A DNA stretch of 9,222 nucleotides, from contig PCCT01000029.1 in NCBI GenBank assembly GCA_002731985.1, forward strand, positions 4,704 through 13,925. Reading direction: 5' to 3'. Numbering within the stretch: position 1 is the first letter of the stretch; every line of letters begins with the position of its first letter. The translations under genes were made by a program, and so were the position numbers. A model generated the notes under the pieces. It did not search any database. It was not told the origin of the DNA and saw only the letters and a program-made list of their open reading frames with translations. The stretch comes from Nitrospinota bacterium. GTDB taxonomy: Bacteria > Nitrospinota > Nitrospinia > Nitrospinales > VA-1. This document shows, piece after piece, positions 7,438-9,222 of the stretch.

Positions 7438-7466
7438 TTAACCTAAGCTATTGTATGCTTTATAAA
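7438..7466 (+). promoter_or_regulatory. Weak candidate promoter before rpsA
   Basis: TTAACC (7438-7443, four of six) and TATAAA (7461-7466, five of six) are separated by 17 bases. Transcription would begin near 7473, inside the likely ribosome binding site (AGAGAGAA, 7471-7478), which argues against it being the main promoter. rpsA may instead be transcribed from further upstream with cmk. Confidence 0.2.
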
Positions 7467-7488
7467 TTTAAGAGAGAACGTTTTAATC

Positions 7489-9198
7489 ATGGCTAAATCA
7501 AAAACAAAATTAATATTTGAAGATGACTTTGAAGATGAAGAAAAGGAAATACTTTCTCCCGAGGACCAAGCGGCCTGGGAAGAAATGGAAACATATTTTT
7601 CTGAAAGCCTGAACCAATTCAAAGAAGGTCAGGTTATCCATGGGAAAATCATAGAAATTTCAAAAGGGATGGCTACCGTCGATGTTGGTTTCAAGTCGGA
7701 AGGAATCGTCCAACTGCACGAGTTCCCGGAAGGTGGGAAGAGCATGGCCATAGGGGATGAGGTCGAAGTGTTCCTCGAGCGTGTCGAAGACAACGACGGC
7801 AATGTTGTTCTGTCTAAAGAGAAAGCAAACAAAATAAAACTATGGGACGAACTGGTTAACACATATGAAGCCGATGAAACTATTGAAGGCACCGTTATCG
7901 CGAAAGCGAAGGGCGGCCTGACGGTTGACATTGGACTCAAAGCTTTCCTGCCAGGTTCCCAGATAGATTTACGACCCATCCGCAATCTGGAGAAACTGAT
8001 CGGTGAAAAATTCCAGATGCGTATCATTAAGATGAACAAGAAGCGCGGCAACATTGTTCTGTCCCGAAGAGTTCTGCTTGAGGAACAACGCAAACAAAGT
8101 CGTTCCGAAACCCTGCAGAAACTGGAAGAGGGAAATCTTGTGGACGGTATCGTCAAAAACATCACCGAGTATGGTGTTTTTATCGACCTGGGTGGTATCG
8201 ACGGACTCCTCCATATCACGGACATGTCCTGGGGGCGCGTCAATCATCCTTCAGAGATGTTCTCTATCGGTGACAAGGTACAAGTGATGGTGCTCAAATT
8301 TGATAAAGAAAAAGAGCGCGTTTCACTCGGACTCAAACAAATCACTCCCGATCCGTGGGTCAATGTGGACGAAAAATATCCTGTTGAAACGCGCATCAAA
8401 GGCAAGGTTGTCAGCATCACCGATTACGGTGTATTTGTTGAATTGGAAAAAGGCATCGAAGGACTGGTCCATATTTCAGAAATGAGTTGGAGCCGACACG
8501 TTAAGCATCCAAGCAAAATCGTTTCTATTCGTGATGAGGTCGAAGCGGTGGTCCTAACTCTCGATAAGGAGAAAAAACGTATTTCACTCGGAATGAAACA
8601 AATTGAACCCAATCCATGGGAAGAAATTGAACGAAAATATCCTGTTGGATCGGAAGTCGACGGTACAGTTAGAAACTTGACAGACTTCGGCGCTTTCATC
8701 GAGTTGGAAGATGGCGTGGACGGTCTGATACACATCTCTGATTTGAGCTGGAAAAAAATCAAGCATCCGTCAGAAGTACTCAAGAAAAAGGATGCCACGA
8801 AGGCTGTGGTACTCAGCATTGATAAAGATAGTTGCCGCATCTCACTTGGTGTCAAACAACTGCAACCCGACCCCTGGGACGATATTGCCAAGAACTACCT
8901 CATCGGAACAGAGGTTGAGGGGGCGATTATCAAGGTAACTGGATTCGGTGCTTTCGCTGAGTTTGGTGATGGATTGGAAGGATTGATCCATGTATCCCAG
9001 TTGAGTTCAGAAAAGGTCACTTCTCCGGAAAAGGTTGTTGCCGTTGGTGACAAGATAAAGGCAAAAGTCATCAAGGTAGATACCAACAGTAAAAAAATTG
9101 CTTTGAGCATTAAAGCTCATGAGCAAGATCTGGATCTGACAGCCATTGAGCAGGAACAGACTCGGTTGGATGACTTCAAGGAAGAAGAAAGCGATTAA
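7489..9198 (+). CDS. rpsA: 30S ribosomal protein S1
   Basis: Binds mRNA on the small ribosomal subunit and helps initiation on structured or weakly binding leaders. It has 569 residues (E. coli 557) and all six S1 OB-fold repeats: about 46-111, 131-194, 216-284, 301-370, 388-456 and 474-542. Repeats 3 to 6 are the most alike, with recurring YGVFI/FGAFI strands, GLxHIS/HVS motifs and linkers of the form LGxKQ(I/L)xPxPW. Repeats 1 and 2 are more divergent, as expected for the ribosome-docking half. The N-terminus is very acidic (EDDFEDEEKE, 11-20) and the tail (about 555-569) is acidic as well. The full six-repeat form is the Gram-negative type. The ATG at 7489 has AGAGAGAA (7471-7478) upstream. 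The gene lies 130 bases after cmk. The 24 bases after the stop show nothing notable. Confidence 0.97.
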   Translation: MAKSKTKLIFEDDFEDEEKEILSPEDQAAWEEMETYFSESLNQFKEGQVIHGKIIEISKGMATVDVGFKSEGIVQLHEFPEGGKSMAIGDEVEVFLERVEDNDGNVVLSKEKANKIKLWDELVNTYEADETIEGTVIAKAKGGLTVDIGLKAFLPGSQIDLRPIRNLEKLIGEKFQMRIIKMNKKRGNIVLSRRVLLEEQRKQSRSETLQKLEEGNLVDGIVKNITEYGVFIDLGGIDGLLHITDMSWGRVNHPSEMFSIGDKVQVMVLKFDKEKERVSLGLKQITPDPWVNVDEKYPVETRIKGKVVSITDYGVFVELEKGIEGLVHISEMSWSRHVKHPSKIVSIRDEVEAVVLTLDKEKKRISLGMKQIEPNPWEEIERKYPVGSEVDGTVRNLTDFGAFIELEDGVDGLIHISDLSWKKIKHPSEVLKKKDATKAVVLSIDKDSCRISLGVKQLQPDPWDDIAKNYLIGTEVEGAIIKVTGFGAFAEFGDGLEGLIHVSQLSSEKVTSPEKVVAVGDKIKAKVIKVDTNSKKIALSIKAHEQDLDLTAIEQEQTRLDDFKEEESD

Positions 9199-9222
9199 TT
9201 CGCTGATTAAAATTGTTCGATA

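Noticed and set aside
7629..8243. Minus-strand 204-codon open frame within rpsA
   Set aside because: It is a shadow of the S1 repeats on the coding strand; Ser/Arg/Pro-rich with no domain recognised.
8100..9110. Repeated segments within rpsA as possible DNA repeats
   Set aside because: The similarity follows the S1 protein repeats (domains 3-6), not a separate DNA element.

Overview
The window is a housekeeping chromosomal segment from a Gram-negative-type bacterium. Evidence for this is a six-domain ribosomal protein S1, a GlnD-type PII uridylyltransferase, a fused chorismate mutase/prephenate dehydratase and a c-type cytochrome with a secretion signal. The gene style recalls Deltaproteobacteria-like or Nitrospinota-like lineages, but that placement is an impression from motifs. 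No rRNA, tRNA, insertion sequence, phage gene or CRISPR array was seen.

Layout: (1) 1-856, minus strand: malate dehydrogenase, cut by the window start. (2) 857-1112: divergent intergenic region with a possible glnD promoter and a hairpin. (3) 1113-3818, plus strand: glnD, followed 29 bases later by a small secreted mono-heme cytochrome c (3848-4255). The last 30 bases of the cytochrome gene are three 10-bp repeat units, and a hairpin terminator and a degenerate 7-bp repeat follow. (4) 4315-4623, minus strand: an MTH1187/YkoF-like small thiamine-binding-family protein, convergent with the cytochrome gene and with its own plausible promoter. (5) 4746-7358, plus strand: pheA-tyrA-cmk, tightly packed (4-base gap, then a 4-base overlap). 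(6) 7489-9198: rpsA, separated from cmk by an imperfect tandem duplication of the cmk 3' end.

Functionally, pheA and tyrA take chorismate and prephenate toward phenylalanine and tyrosine. cmk and rpsA are a common companion pair (pyrimidine nucleotide supply and translation) at the end of such clusters; aroA, often present between tyrA and cmk, is absent here. glnD links glutamine sensing to PII modification, and mdh belongs to the TCA cycle.

No clearly new multi-gene system is visible. The strongest oddity is in GlnD: the nucleotidyltransferase motif is intact, but nearly all recognisable metal-ligand positions of the HD (uridylyl-removing) domain are replaced. Other points worth checking are the repeat-derived C-terminus of the cytochrome, the cmk tail duplication, and a TyrA cofactor-site signature that hints at NADP.
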